A DNA stretch of 64,000 nucleotides, from positions 10,434,501 to 10,498,500 of the forward strand of contig JALMGJ010000006.1 in assembly GCA_023362775.1 (NCBI GenBank), in the 5' to 3' direction. Below are positions 1 through 11,539 of the stretch, piece by piece. Both the position numbers and the translations under genes were made by a program. The DNA is from Charina bottae (lineage: Eukaryota > Chordata > Lepidosauria > Squamata > Charinaidae). The stretch's first letter is position 1; every line of letters starts with the position of its first letter. The notes beneath the pieces are model-generated. The model was not told the origin of the DNA. It saw nothing but the letters and a program-made list of their open reading frames with translations, and did not search any database.

Positions 1-108
1 TTATGCAATAGGTCTGTGGTCTTCTTTTCTTTTCAGCCTTTCCTTCTGCTACTTGCAGAGATAAAGCGTTAATTGCTAAGGAGCTAGGAAATCAAGCCAG
101 TGAGTTAC

Positions 109-223
109 CAAATGCTAGTTGATTCACTGTAGCCCACTACAGCATGACAGCCCAATGCCTTTGCATGGGATTTGATTTCTTGTCGAATTTCTGCCCACCA
201 GGCATCCCGTGTTTCTGGGTCAT
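109..223 (-). CDS. C2CD5: C2CD5 coding exon 10
   Basis: This exon has 115 nt: two bases, 37 codons, two bases. It encodes DPETRDAWWAEIRQEIKSHA, then KALGCHAVVGYSESTSI, with the following Cys codon split at a TG|GTAACT donor. The acceptor is TATCTTTCAG. About residues 383-421. CHAVVGY repeats the GNAVVGY motif of the exon at 49055-49253. The remaining exons, more than half of the protein, lie beyond the left edge. Confidence 0.95.
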
Positions 224-1629
224 CTGAAAGATACAGAGCACATCAGTTTACTATTCAGCAGAGATGCAAACTGTGTAACATGTTTGGCTAAAGCAAAGAC
301 ATTAACTAAATGCTGGTTAACTTTTTAAAGCTTGTATAAGACCTTGGGCAACGTCTGTTTCCTCTTCCTGCCAATTAAGACCACCGTGGCTACTTCATGG
401 CCGTGGTGGTGATTTCATGAAATCAAATCTAATCCATTTCCCCTTCGTTCTGAGAGAATACAAGAACTGAAGGATACGATTTCTGTAGGTACAAGTTTTG
501 CTCCAAGTACCATTATTACACTAAACTCTCCCAAGCCATGATGCAGACGGAAGGCATCTTTATACAGACTATAAAACAGAATGGGAGCATCTGCAAGCGG
601 GCTGCTCCACCTCTGCAACTACCAACACATTTCCAGCCACCAAATCTCAGTATTAAGGGCCCAGTGGTCACAATTTCTCTCCCTTTGGCCCTCTTTTTAA
701 AAAAGCCATTTGAGGAGATGGGGAGTAAGATAAATTAACTTAAAGAGTTTTGATTTCTTGAATAGCAGTTCCTATTTTGTCATGATAAAAGGCCGATTGA
801 AATTTAGGAATCTAAAAAGCACTGGACAATATTGCCCACTTGATAGAAAAAGTGGGCAAAATAACATTCTTGCATGAGCATAAACAATTAATTACTGGTC
901 CTTGTTTTTGCACATTTAATTGATTTGACCACCACCACCACAAGTCTTATTGGACATTCTGTTTATACTTTTAAGCCTAATTTACAAGGAAAAAATACTG
1001 AGTTGTTAGGTTAACGTTGAATAATTTTACTGCTTATTCTTTGAAAATATCTTCTTTGTCGGTAAAGAAAATACATTTAATAGAAATATTCAAAATATTT
1101 ATTCAAAATATTGTTTTAAGACTAATCTTGACGTTATAACCATAACTCACTTGTAAGTTGCCACATCAAAGGTGAACCTTGTTGAATTAGCTTGGTGTTA
1201 GAATTTCAAACCTGTACTCTAACATTTTCAGAAACCTACATGGAAGCATATTTCAATATTTGCAAATAGAACTTATTTCAAGTAGGGGGTTCAGAAGAGT
1301 CTTTGTTTGTTTGTTTAAATCTCTTATATATACACTTGCAGTGATATTGGAGGAAATTGCTTGTAATTTCCAGTGATTATGGAGACCTATACAAGCCAAA
1401 CCTGTTTTTTAAATTATTAAGAAAAATCAGCTGTTTAATAGAGGACTTACTAACCTAGACGAAATAATTTCGCAGCAAAAACAAAGTTGCACAGTGAAAT
1501 ATGATTTAGACAGGGCTTTGGGAACTTTCTTCTTAAAACACATTTCTGAAGGGATCACCAGTCAACACAACATTCCTTAAATGAAAATATTCATTGTTCC
1601 ACTCACTCCACAATTACAATTATATCATA

Positions 1630-2018
1630 CAGGTAGTCCTCGCTTAATTACCACAATTGGGACCGGAATTTTGGTTGCTAAGCAAAGGGGTCATTAAGTG
1701 AATCCGACCCGATTTTACAACCTTTTTGTGGTGGTCGTTAAGTGAATCACCACGGTGCTAAGCGAGCCATGTGATTGTTAAGCGAATCATGTAGTTCCCC
1801 ATTGATCTTGCTTGCCAGAAGCTGGCTGGGAAGGTCAAAAATGGTGATCATGTGACCATGGGATGCTGCAAAGGTCATAAATGCAAACCGGTTGCCAAGC
1901 GTCCGAATCGTGAACACGTGACCATGGGGATGCTGCAATGGTTGTAAGTTGGTTTTTTCAGCACCGTTGTAAGTCCAAACCATCACTAAATGAATGGTTG
2001 TTAAGCAAGGACTACCTG
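1630..2018 (-). mobile_element. TA-flanked non-autonomous DNA transposon, copy 1
   Basis: Terminal inverted repeats are CAGGTAGTCCTCGCTTAA on the left and TTAAGCAAGGACTACCTG on the right, with TA on both sides. A TA target duplication is typical of Tc1/mariner-type transposons, but the superfamily is inferred only from that. There is no transposase. Six copies lie in this window, in both orientations. This one runs opposite to the copy at 19371. Confidence 0.85.
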
Positions 2019-2454
2019 TATACCCAAATTTATTTTAACTGTCTGAGGCCTTGTCTATTTAAAGCATGCAGCAAATGAATGATACTGGGAAGGATATTAG
2101 CTAGGAATGAAAAAATGGAGACACATTGGTAAAAATCTGGCTCTGAGAGAGATAGCATCAGTTTTCTTCTATTAGGTGCCAATCAAAAGGTCAACACTGG
2201 TTGACTTCACCTATGGTGCCATAATGTGGTTTCTTTGGTTTTGCATTTACTGTGGTTTACAAATTACGGTTTATGGCTCAGTATTGTGTGTACAAGGATG
2301 TTATGGCTTCTCCAACAAACTCTGAGTAAGAAGTACAATGTGTGAAGAAGGAAATGGTGTAGCTACTGAACTTAATTTGGATCCACTATGGATAATAGTT
2401 GGGTCTTTGTTCATTGCCTTCAGAAAAAAACCCCTAGCAACTAAGCATCTAAAC

Positions 2455-2681
2455 CATAGCTTTCCAAACTGTGTGTCGCGACACAGTACTGTGTCGCCTG
2501 TGGTGTGCAGGTGTGTCGCACGAAAACCTGGAAGCGCTGATGGCACGCCGCTGGTGTCGCGCGCGTCGGCGTGCCATCAGTGCTTCCGGGTTTCGTGCGA
2601 CACACCTGCACACCGCGGCACACACTGCCGCCCCGGCACCATTGGTGTGTGTCACCAACAGGAAAAGTTTGGAAAGCTCTG
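2455..2681. mobile_element. hAT-type MITE, CAGAGCTTTCC family, copy A
   Basis: The element is 227 bp with ends CATAGCTTTCCAAACT / AGTTTGGAAAGCTCTG. It is flanked by a perfect 8-bp duplication, ATCTAAAC (2447-2454 and 2682-2689). Its middle is a GC-rich hairpin: GGAAGCGCTGATGGCACGCC pairs with GGCGTGCCATCAGTGCTTCC. It has no coding capacity. An 8-bp duplication and CAG..CTG ends are the hallmark of hAT elements. Confidence 0.93.
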
Positions 2682-3889
2682 ATCTAAACTATAATACATT
2701 GATACAATTTTCCCTGAAGGCCTAATTATTGGTGACTATTTTAGTCATTTTGAAAAATAAGAATATCTTATTCATATTTTAAATATAAACATAATCTTCT
2801 CATTGTCAGAACCTGATAATACAGCTTGTTTATCAGTATTCCTATCAGTATAGGAATGCTTTTTAATGTGGAAGGATATTTACTCCTAAGTAAGACAGAA
2901 TACCAAGGCCAGAAAACTGCATGCTTAGCCTTTCCCACAATAAAAGGAAGCGAAAACAATGCTGTAAGAGCCAGCAATGATGGTTTGAAGGAATTATTTT
3001 GTCCAGATTGACAAATCATTCTAAATGTGCCTATGTAATTGGTACTTCAAATACTCATGTTGATGTAGAAAATTAAATATAGTTCTGTAACATGGATATT
3101 ACACTGTTGACCTTCTCTAGTGCATTTGCTGGGAGAGCAAGTTTTAGAAGTATGGAAATAATCTTAATCTGTATAACCAAAAAGCTGAAACTGTTGGCCC
3201 GTTCCTAAGACCAACACTCTGCTTCTTCCTATCTCTTCCTGCCAATCATAGGCTGGCAAACAAGTTTACAAACTCGACCCACTTCCTCAGTACCAATCTT
3301 GTGAACCTCCAGCCTTGCATCATCCCTTACTGGAAGTCTTGCTGTCTAATGCTATGAATAGTCCAACATCATTTGGGGAACTAAAGATTTCCCCATCCTG
3401 CCATATCCAGAGTTCAGGATCCTTCTAGTACCTTTGTAGCCTTATGTTGCTACTTGTTCAAAACGGGAGTCATTCTAAAAACAGACATTATTCAATAGTT
3501 GCTTTCCCTTTTTAGTGCATCTGAATGGTACATTTTTTGCCGGAGACAGATCAGGGTGGGTGTATAGGGTTATGATCAGACCCCTGCACAAACACTGGTA
3601 GCTTATTCAAATTCTCTCTCTAGGCGTGACGGAAGTCTAGTCTTCCCCGCAACGCCACATGCAGCATGTTGAGGAACAAGGCCATGACCTGCACTGGTAG
3701 TGAGTTTCTCAGGACTGAGTGGGAAATTTCTTTCTAACAAAATGAACGCAGAGAGCCTTCCAATCTATCCTACAGTGTGCAATGACCCATGCTTAAAAAA
3801 AATTAAGATCTTAATTTCTGATCATCTTAATCATCAAGATTAAACCAAGAACTTTTTACTAGCCATCTTTTTGGAATTCATTATTTATT

Positions 3890-4043
3890 AAGAAGACTGT
3901 TTCTATTGTGCCATTTTTACTGTTTTATTGTATTTTAATTAATGTTTTACTTCTGTTTTATGTAACCCGCCCAGAGTCGCTCTCCTGAGTGACTCTGAGA
4001 TGGGCGGGGAATAAATTTGATGTATAAATAAATAAATAAAATC
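3890..4043 (+). mobile_element. L2-type LINE 3' end
   Basis: Only the 3' untranslated end is left. It shows CCGCCCAGAGTCGCTCTCCT, then GAGATGGGCGGGGAATAAAT, and a (AAAT)n tail. This conserved GATGGGCGG block is the usual 3' end of L2-like LINEs in reptiles. The 5' limit is uncertain. Confidence 0.7.
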
Positions 4044-4196
4044 TAAGTGTCACCAATGTAGTGGCACAGCTTTCTCCACTGTATTCCCAAGATTTTTGTT
4101 TTTGCTTTAGTTATATAATAAAATGGGGAGAGAGAGACAGAGACAGAGACAGACACAGCGGGGTTATTTTTCCCTTATGGTTTCTGTTTTTGTTTT

Positions 4197-4321
4197 TCTT
4201 CCTTTCATTTCATCACACATTATTTTTCTTTTATATTTTACTGTTCTTGTTTAATTGTTTTCCTTCCTTTTATTTCATCACACATTATTTTTCTTTTATA
4301 TTTTACTGTTCTTCTTTAATT
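4197..4321. repeat. 62-bp direct tandem duplication
   Basis: Two adjacent copies of about 62 bp (4197-4256 and 4260-4321) share a pyrimidine-rich block with ATTTCATCACACATTATTTT and end in CTGTTCTT. They differ at only a few positions, so the duplication is fairly young. A (GA)/(CAGA) simple repeat lies just before it (4122-4158). Confidence 0.85.
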
Positions 4322-4885
4322 ACTATGCACTTACATTCTTTATCTAATTTGTATTCAGGCAGTGATCAATTATTAATGTGCAACTCTAGAAACAAGATTA
4401 ATCTTTTTATTAGAAGAATACTTTTTACATACGAAAAAATACTTTAGATCTTATGAAAGACTGGTATTTGAGTGGTATATATTTGTGGGCCAACAGAATA
4501 CACTTAAATGCACTTAGTCTTAATGTGAAAGGTTTTAGAGAATTTAGAAAACAACATGAAGTTTTAACCCACTTCAGATCTTTAAAACTGATGTTGCTTT
4601 TATAATGGAGACAATCTGCCAGAAGAAGATAAGAGATCTATTGGACTGTGTAGGTGTATTTGCTTAATGCTTCAAAGCAAGGTGAAGGGGGTGGCCATTC
4701 TGATTCATAAACATAAAATGGATAAATTAAATTTGATCCCTGGCATTTCTTACATCCTAAACAGCGGGAATACGCTTTTTACTCAGCAGTGCATCAGATT
4801 TTTTTTTAACTTTGATGTTTTGGTTTCTTCAACAGTATTTCAACAAATTCACACATGCATGACTGAAAATTCTTGTTTATCAGTT

Positions 4886-4945
4886 TATTTATTATTTAAA
4901 TTTATATGACCGCCCATCTCCCCCAAACAGCTTAAATGACCCAAT
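4886..4945 (-). mobile_element. L2-type LINE tail fragment
   Basis: On the minus strand it reads GGGGGAGATGGGCGGTCATA followed by an AAAT-rich tail, the same 3' end as at 3890-4043. It is a very short remnant in the other orientation. Confidence 0.6.
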
Positions 4946-7062
4946 CAGCTTAAATTTACAGCTACAATAGTTTACTACAACATCCAGAAGCCGGTATTTC
5001 AATGTCTCTCTACTGAATGACAGTGAATGTACAAAACAGATAGAACTCATCTATCTGTTTTGAGACACTGCAGTACTTTGAATTTAATGCAGGAATGGCT
5101 AGTTCCTTAATTTTTGAATGTAAGACTTATACTTGTGGTTGTATTATTGCATACCAATCTCTTTGGCCACAGATGGCCAGATGTTCCACTACCACCTTAT
5201 ATACGGAGATACAAGAAACTAAGTATGACTTAAATAATACCTTACCACAGCAAACTGAATGAGTGTTAACATGTTTACATCAAAAATAGTAAGAAAATGG
5301 TGAAAATCTTGGCAATATTTTGGCAAACCACGTGAAGCAAATATATTCATACAGTATTGTGTGTATATGTGTGCATACCTACTGCATATCTATCTATATC
5401 TTTATCTTTTTTTTTTTTTTGCATGCTCTCTCTCTCTCTTCCTCTAGGTATGGCACATGTTTAGCTTCTAAAAGTATTGCCAAAACTTTTAAACTGAGAA
5501 GTGTGAATAAATGTTCCAAAGAGTAGACTGGATGACCAGCTATTAGAGTGTAAGCAAAAAGATAAAACAAGTGTTCAAAAGAATCTTTTTGAGAATTCCC
5601 AATCGAAGTCTGGGAGAATTTTCGTTAATAAGAAGCAGTACTGTAAAATTACTGAACATCTCCTACTCCTGTGATTTTATACTGATAAATCCTTATGAAT
5701 TCCATTCACATAGTAACTTTGCATGCAATATTTCACAATAATATTTCTAGCTAACACTGAACTCTGAAAAGTTACTACAAGATTAAACAGCTAAAAGCCA
5801 CAACCCTGAAAACCTAAGGACACTATGGTATCATGTTTATACCAAGTGGCATTCTGCCATAGCCCCCCCCCCCTTAATGTTCTATTCAGAATCCAGCTAA
5901 ATTGTTAAAATTTAGAAGTGGAAAGACCACGGTGGTTTGGGGGAACAGAGTTAGCTTCACTCTGTTGGAAAACAACATGGAAAGAGGGCAACATCTGAAA
6001 ATAAAACATCTCCAAGAGTTAAATACACTTCTTGGAAATATACTTTCTTCTGCCATATTATAAACTTTACCGGATTTTAGCTCTGCCCTCCCCCTGCTAA
6101 TTAGTGGGAGGGGGGAAAATCATATATACAGAATGCAGTGCATATTTACATATGATAGACACAAACTTACCTTTGAGTGTTAAAAGATAAATAATGACTT
6201 AATAAAAACCAAGACACCACAACACGGCAGGCGTCGTTCATACAAAACACTGGAATGCAATGTGATGTAGAGCATTCTCTTGTTTTCTGACACAGATATT
6301 CACAAGCAGCTTTTCTTTCTTTCTTTTTTCTGTTTTGACGCATGAACCACACAGATTCACAGGGCAATGCTGTCAGAGCATTTACACATTTGAGTAAAGC
6401 TAAGGAATTACATATACAGTCCAGGAATTGAGGGGGAACAGCCGGATGGCATGTGTCCAGCACACTCCACAAGGGCATCGTGGCCTGTCGTGTTCCAGGC
6501 TACAGCAGAAGCTTAAAGAAGGGCTTGCAAAGCAGATTCAGCAGGCGGGAGCCAGAAACAGTGGGTAATTTGGCGCATGCTTGGATCAATGACGGTACGG
6601 ACTGAAAACTATGGCAGCTCACTGAAATGGTTACAGAAAGAAATGGCCCTGACGTCTAGGTGGAAGCAAAAGGCAAGCATACATAGCACTCACTCACAAG
6701 CTTTCCTAGCAAAAACCTACATCCAAGGAAGCCTAGCCAGGGTTACTGAAGAACGTTTGAGGGGGTTTACTTAAACGGCCTGCAAATATAAGAATTTTTC
6801 AAGCGTCAATTGGTATTTTGAATCTTGCCACTCGGAACGTCACTGGAAGGCACGGTCTGGGTTACTAGAGCTGTGCAAGAGCAGTGCAACTGAGACATTT
6901 CTGCTCTGAAGAGCCAGCTGGAGCCATGCTCAACTTCTGTAAGTTTATTTCAGGGACACACCTGTTTCTCCCAATACTGTTTTTAGTATGGCACATTATC
7001 TCCCTGACCCTTAGGGGCGAGTTTAATGTTTTTACTGGGATGATCTAAAATAACTGTGTTTA

Positions 7063-7445
7063 ACTCACTGTGCTTAACGACCACAATTGGGACTGGAATT
7101 TCGGCTGCTAAGTGAAGCAGTCATTAAGCAAATCTGACCCAATTTTACAACCTTTTTTGTGGTGGTCATTAAGTGAACCACATGGTCCTTCAGTGAATCA
7201 CACAGTTCCCCATTGATTGTTTGCCAGAAGCTGGCCGGGATGGTCGAAAATGGCGATCAAATGACCACAGGATGCTGTGACGCTCATAAATGAGAACTGG
7301 TTGCCAAGCGCCCAAATAGTGATCACGTGACCATGGGGATGCTGCAACAGTCATAAGTGTGAGAACTGGTCGTAAGTCGTTTTTTCCAACACCGTTGTAA
7401 GTCCGAACATCACTAAACAAATTGTTGTTAAATGAGGACTACTTG
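7063..7445 (-). mobile_element. TA-flanked non-autonomous DNA transposon, copy 2
   Basis: The body matches the copy at 1630-2018 throughout, but the left end is decayed (CTCACTGTGCTTAACGACC in place of the usual end). The right end, GAGGACTACTTG, is followed by TA. Ends are approximate on the left. Confidence 0.8.
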
Positions 7446-7590
7446 TATTGCATCATCTAATTTGAAAATCTTTCAAAGAATTAATGATAAGTGAATGTAT
7501 TGTTGATCCAATGCACAACCATTCCTCAAAGGTGGCATTTTATCAGTGTACAGGAAACACTTTTTTTCAAAACCACCATGCACTCAATTT

Positions 7591-7640
7591 TCTCAGTGGA
7601 AACGTTTCGCTCCTTATCCAAGGAGCTTCTTCAGTCTGAG
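7591..7640 (-). ncRNA. Hammerhead ribozyme-like motif in Penelope-like element (minus arm)
   Basis: On the minus strand the order is CTCAG (stem I), CTGAAGA (core), GCTCCTT-GGAT-AAGGAGC (perfect 7-bp stem II), GAAA (core), CGTT with a minimal stem III, then CTGAG closing stem I. This is the order of a hammerhead. Penelope-like elements are known to carry minimal-stem-III hammerheads in their terminal repeats. Activity is not shown. Confidence 0.65.
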
Positions 7641-7730
7641 CAAAGTTAGTAAGGGAATCCTAAATATGTTTCTAGGTAGCTGTGTGACCTTACACCTGGG
7701 GCTGGGTCATGGTTATATTGACATGTTATT

Positions 7731-8285
7731 TTAAGTCCTTTTATCATCTAAAGGAGGATCGTTAAGATCACCATGCTGCTGTTGAGCTTGTGAAATGGTC
7801 TTAATCTTCCTAGGCACAGAAGACAAAGCAGGGAGGAAGATGGGGGAAAGATTATGCCTGAGGCCCCCACCTCTATTCAAGGAAGGATTTTCCAAGTTGG
7901 CATAAATGGATTCCTTGACCCCTCTCTCAAACCACCTATCTTCTCTGTCTAAAATGTGAACATTAATGTCCTCAAATGAGTGTCCTTTTTCCTTTAGATG
8001 AAGATAAACTGCTGACTCTGGTCCTGTGGTGTTACTTCTCCTGTGTTGGGCCATCCTCCTGTACAAAGGTTGTTTGGTTTCTCCAATGTAGAGTTCAGAG
8101 CACTCCTCACTGCACTGGATTGCATACACTACATTGCTTTCCTTGTGTTTTGGAGTTTGATCTTTGGGGTGTACAAGCCTCTGTCTCAGTGTGTTGGTGG
8201 GTTTGAAATATACAGGTATGTGGTGTTTGCCAAATATCCGTTTTATCTTTTCAGACACGCCAGCCATGTAAGGAATGACCAGGTT
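7731..8285 (-). pseudogene. Penelope-like GIY-YIG endonuclease fragment, minus arm
   Basis: The minus-strand frame encodes FKPTNTLRQRLVHPKDQTPK, then VVYAIQCSEECSELYIGETK, then a basic RRMAQHRRS segment and a conserved ESIYANLENPSLNRGGGLRH. VVYAIQC and ELYIGETK are the two halves of a GIY-YIG nuclease core, the endonuclease fused to the reverse transcriptase in Penelope-like elements. The reverse transcriptase is missing upstream. The open frame runs on to 8414 only because it crosses into the inverted second arm. Confidence 0.85.
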
Positions 8286-8295
8286 CATGCTCTGA

Positions 8296-8659
8296 ACTCT
8301 ACATTGGAGAAACCAAACAACCTTTGTACAGGAGGATGGCCCAACACAGGAGAAGTAACACCACAGGACCAGAGTCAGCAGTTTATCTTCATCTAAAGGA
8401 AAAAGGACACTCATTTGAGGACATTAATGTTCACATTTTAGACAGAGAAGATAGGTGGTTTGAGAGAGGGGTCAAGGAATCCATTTATGCCAACTTGGAA
8501 AATCCTTCCTTGAATAGAGGTGGGGGCCTCAGGCACAATCTTTCCCCCATCTTCCTCCCTGCTTTGTCTTCTGTGCCTAGGAAGATTAAGACCATTTCAC
8601 AAGCTCAACAGCAGCATGGTGATCTTAACGATTCTCCTTTAGATGATAAAAGGACTTAA
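8296..8659 (+). pseudogene. Penelope-like GIY-YIG endonuclease fragment, plus arm
   Basis: The plus-strand frame starts within ELYIGETKQPLYRRMAQHRR and runs to a stop after LNDSPLDDKRT. It lacks the first half of the nuclease core, which is present in the minus arm. It differs from that arm at very few bases, so the two arms are of recent common origin or have been homogenised. Confidence 0.85.
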
Positions 8660-8749
8660 AATAACATCTCAATATAACCATGACCTAGCCCCAGGTGTAA
8701 GGTCACATAGCTACCTAGAAACATATTTAGGATTCCCTTACTAACTTTG

Positions 8750-8798
8750 CTCAGACTGAAGAAGCTCTTTGGATAAGGAGCGAAACGTTTCCACTGAG
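8750..8798 (+). ncRNA. Hammerhead ribozyme-like motif in Penelope-like element (plus arm)
   Basis: This is the same fold as in the minus arm: CTCAG, CTGAAGA, stem II GCTCTTT-GGAT-AAGGAGC with one G-U wobble, GAAA, CGTT, CTGAG. The copy is followed by about 70 bp of further 3' end that the minus arm lacks. Confidence 0.6.
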
Positions 8799-9257
8799 AA
8801 AATAGAAATCCAGTTGACATGATTCAAGCTACAGACAATTCCACCTGGATGACTGAGAACCTTCATAGACACCATGCACTCAACTTGTATTTTTTTGTGC
8901 AAGAAGACGGAGAAGATGGAGAAGGTTCTGTGAAGATATCTTGCAATTTTCCCCTTTAAAGCTAGGTAAATATCCAGATAGGTCAAGTCAGTGGGATGCC
9001 CTCCTCTGCTTGCTTCAGCATTAAGAAGTATGACCTTTCCCATTCCATTAATGTGCAGGATACTCCTAAAGACAGCAGCAGAGCTCTGCCTAGGAACCTG
9101 GGAAAAAGCAAACTGCCTGCTGCCCTTATATAATTACCGTTATATGATAATTGCCACCTGGATACTAATGGCTGGGCTGGGGTGGAGCATACCCTGCACA
9201 GGAACAACATGCCATATGCATCAGTACCTTGACAGGGGAAGAGCTGCAACTAAATTT

Positions 9258-9527
9258 GCCAGTTTGGTCTAAGGGTTAAGGTGCTGGGCTAGAAACCAGG
9301 AGGCTGGGAGTTCTAGTCCTGCCTTAGGCATGAAAGCTGGCTGGGTGACCTCGGGCCAGTCACTCTCTCTCTCAGCCCTAGGAAGGAGCCAATGGCAAAC
9401 CAGGAGACTGAGAGTTCTAGTCCCGCCTTAGGCATGAAAGCTGGCTGGGTGACCTCGCGCCAGTCACACTCTCTCAGCCCAACTCACCTCACAGGGTTGT
9501 TGTTGTGGGGAAAATAGGAAGAAGTAT
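9258..9527 (+). mobile_element. tRNA-derived SINE with two B-box units
   Basis: The head GCCAGTTTGGTCTAAGGGTT is an A-box-type start. GAGTTCTAGTCC is the B box. The segment from the B box to GGCAAACCAGGAGACTG is present twice, about 104 bp apart. Three SINE copies here show this internal duplication. Confidence 0.85.
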
Positions 9528-9600
9528 TTTTTTATTTTTATCCCACCTTTATTATTTTTATAAATAACTCAAGGCAGCAAACATGCCTAATACAAATACA
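9528..9600 (-). mobile_element. SINE tail fragment, opposite strand
   Basis: The minus strand reads GCTGCCTTGAGTTATTTATA followed by an AAAATAATAAAGG tail. It is the same tail that ends the SINE at 60965-61437, here joined tail to tail with the SINE at 9258-9527. Confidence 0.55.
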
Positions 9601-9916
9601 AAACTCTAAACAGGAATATTTATATTGATGTCACCCCTATTTATTATTATCTAAAACAAATGAATGTGATCTTATGAACAGAAAAGAAAAAAGAAAAGAA
9701 AACCAAACCAAAAAAAAATTCCTAAAAACAATCAGTAAAAATAATAAGAAGTTTTAAATTCCCTCCCATTGTACCCAATTGGTGATTATATCAAATTGTT
9801 TATAAACATTAAATTTGCTTCTGGTTACTATCTTTACATCAAATATTTCCTGCTTAAAAACCATATTCTAAGCATCAACGTTTGCCTTGTTGTCTGACAT
9901 GTAATACAGGGAAGCC

Positions 9917-10331
9917 ATGTATTGTTTAAATTTAGTCAAACATCTGTTCTGGAACAGGGCCTTCTCTGCCGTAGCACCCACCCTTTGGAACAAGCTACCC
10001 ACGGGGGTAAGACAGGCCCCCACTCTCCCGGCCTTTCAGAAGGGAGTAAAGACGTGGTTATGCCACCTGGCCTTGGATGGGAGGGGGGACAGCTATTCAT
10101 GGGGGTGGTTGGCCCCGTGAGGGTGCCAAGGTTAAGATCTTCCCATCTTGAATTTTATATTCTATATTTTATGTTTTATATCTTGTATTTGTATTTTTAT
10201 GTATTTATATTGAATTGTTTTAGTGACTTCTCATTTTATTATTTGTAAGCCACCCAAAGTCGTCGTATGCAAGATGGGCGGCAGAGAAATTTAATACATA
10301 CATACATACATACATACATACATACATACTG
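9917..10331 (+). mobile_element. L2-type LINE, 3' end of ORF2 and tail
   Basis: A 67-codon frame includes RAFSAVAPTLWNKLPTGVRQ and LPAFQKGVKTWLCHLAL, the typical C-terminal end of L2/CR1-group reverse transcriptase proteins. It is followed by the GATGGGCGG block and a (CATA)n tail at 10295-10328. The copy is truncated at the 5' end. Confidence 0.85.
10295..10328. repeat. (CATA)n microsatellite
   Basis: About eight and a half CATA units form the tail of the L2-type LINE. Confidence 0.9.
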
Positions 10332-11171
10332 TTAGTTTTGCCATTGCTCCACATTCTCCAAGTTTGGCTTCCCAGTCTGATATTGTTGGCAAAGTATCTC
10401 TTTCCCAACTATTTTTTCTAGGTTTGCAATCTTGAAGAAGAAAATATACATCTAATGTGAACTCTGTATTTCTAGGTAAATACTGGAAAAATTAAAAAAG
10501 ATTACTCAACAAACATCCAGAAATTATAATCGGCATTCAGCATGATTCTGCTACTAGAAGCTAATGAGTTGAATGCCATTAAGCAGTTGAATGCCTATTT
10601 TTTATCAGGTTTTATCAGGTATCCTCTCAATATTAGGTCAGAGATGCTAAAAAGCAACTGGTGTTTTCTTGGTAGAGATACAGTAATTAATGTTTTGAAT
10701 AAACTACAAATGTTATGAAAATGAAAATTTTCACAGATGATTGCTAAAAGGATTTAATATGGGCATTTATACTTTCATAAGGATTAATAAGTAACATAAT
10801 AAAGTTTGAAGAAGCAGGATAGAAAGAGTACTTTTGAAATTTGGTGTGGGAGAAGACTCCTATGAATACCATAGATAGCCAAGAAAATAAATGGGTCATT
10901 GAATAAATCAACCCAGAATTCTCACTCAAGGCACAAATGACCAGGCTCAAATTATCATATCTTCCTGAGAATTAGGGAAGGAAAGAGAAGAAGAAAACAA
11001 CCAGTAGCAAGGTGTATGGACTCAATTAAGGTGGCATTGGGTACCCTGTTAGAAGACTTGAAGGGCCATATTGGGGCCAGATCATCCTGGAGAAGATCTA
11101 TCTATGTAGAGTACATAGATCTACTCTATCTACTAGGTCATTAAGAGTTGACATTAACTTGATGGCACACA

Positions 11172-11202
11172 ATCAATCAATCAATATATATATATATATA
11201 AT
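11172..11202. repeat. (TCAA)n(AT)n microsatellite
   Basis: Three TCAA units are followed by about nine AT units. They stand at the end of a short segment with GAGTTGACATTAACTTGATG that resembles a SINE tail. Confidence 0.8.
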
Positions 11203-11298
11203 TATACTAAATGCAAGGGAACTTCTAATGATGTGTATTGTTAATAATCCTTAAAAATAACCATAACAACTATAAATTGCTTTCCCTAACCTTTGTCA

Positions 11299-11539
11299 TT
11301 GAGAGCCAGTTTGGTGTAGTGGTTAAGCCTTCAGGCTAGAAACCGAGAGATCCTGAGTTCTAGTCCTGCCTTAGGCACAAAGCCAGCTGGGTGACCTTGG
11401 GCCAGTCATTCTCTCTCAGCCCTTGGAAGCAGGCAATGGCTAAACACTTCCGAAATCTTGCCAAGAAAACTGCAGGGACTTGTTCAGGCAGTCGCCAGGA
11501 GTCAACACTGACTTGAAGGCACATACATACATACACACC
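11299..11539 (+). mobile_element. tRNA-derived SINE, complete, with target duplication
   Basis: The head GAGAGCCAGTTTGGTGTAGT is followed by a B box (GAGTTCTAGTCC), the body GCCAGTCATTCTCTCTCAGC and a (CATA)n tail. It is flanked by a 10-bp duplication ACCTTTGTCA (11289-11298 and 11540-11549). It holds a single B-box unit. Confidence 0.9.

Larger units (their letters stand above)
7588..8869. mobile_element. Penelope-like retroelement, inverted head-to-head pair
   Basis: Two 3' parts of one Penelope-like element lie in opposite directions. The minus arm covers about 7588-8285. The plus arm covers about 8290-8869. The arms match almost perfectly over some 500 bp. The whole unit is flanked by a 14-bp direct duplication CACCATGCACTCAA (7574-7587 and 8870-8883), so it inserted as one piece. 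Each arm encodes the C-terminal GIY-YIG endonuclease of the family. Each arm also carries a hammerhead-like motif near its end. No reverse transcriptase domain is left. Confidence 0.88.

Noticed and set aside
7976..8414. Plus-strand frames over 7976-8396 and the N-terminal part of the minus frame (MSVLFPLDEDK)
   Set aside because: They are antisense readings of the inverted Penelope-like arm and not separate proteins.
9258..9300. A functional tRNA gene
   Set aside because: Only the A- and B-box words are tRNA-like. No cloverleaf can be drawn, and the text continues into the SINE body.
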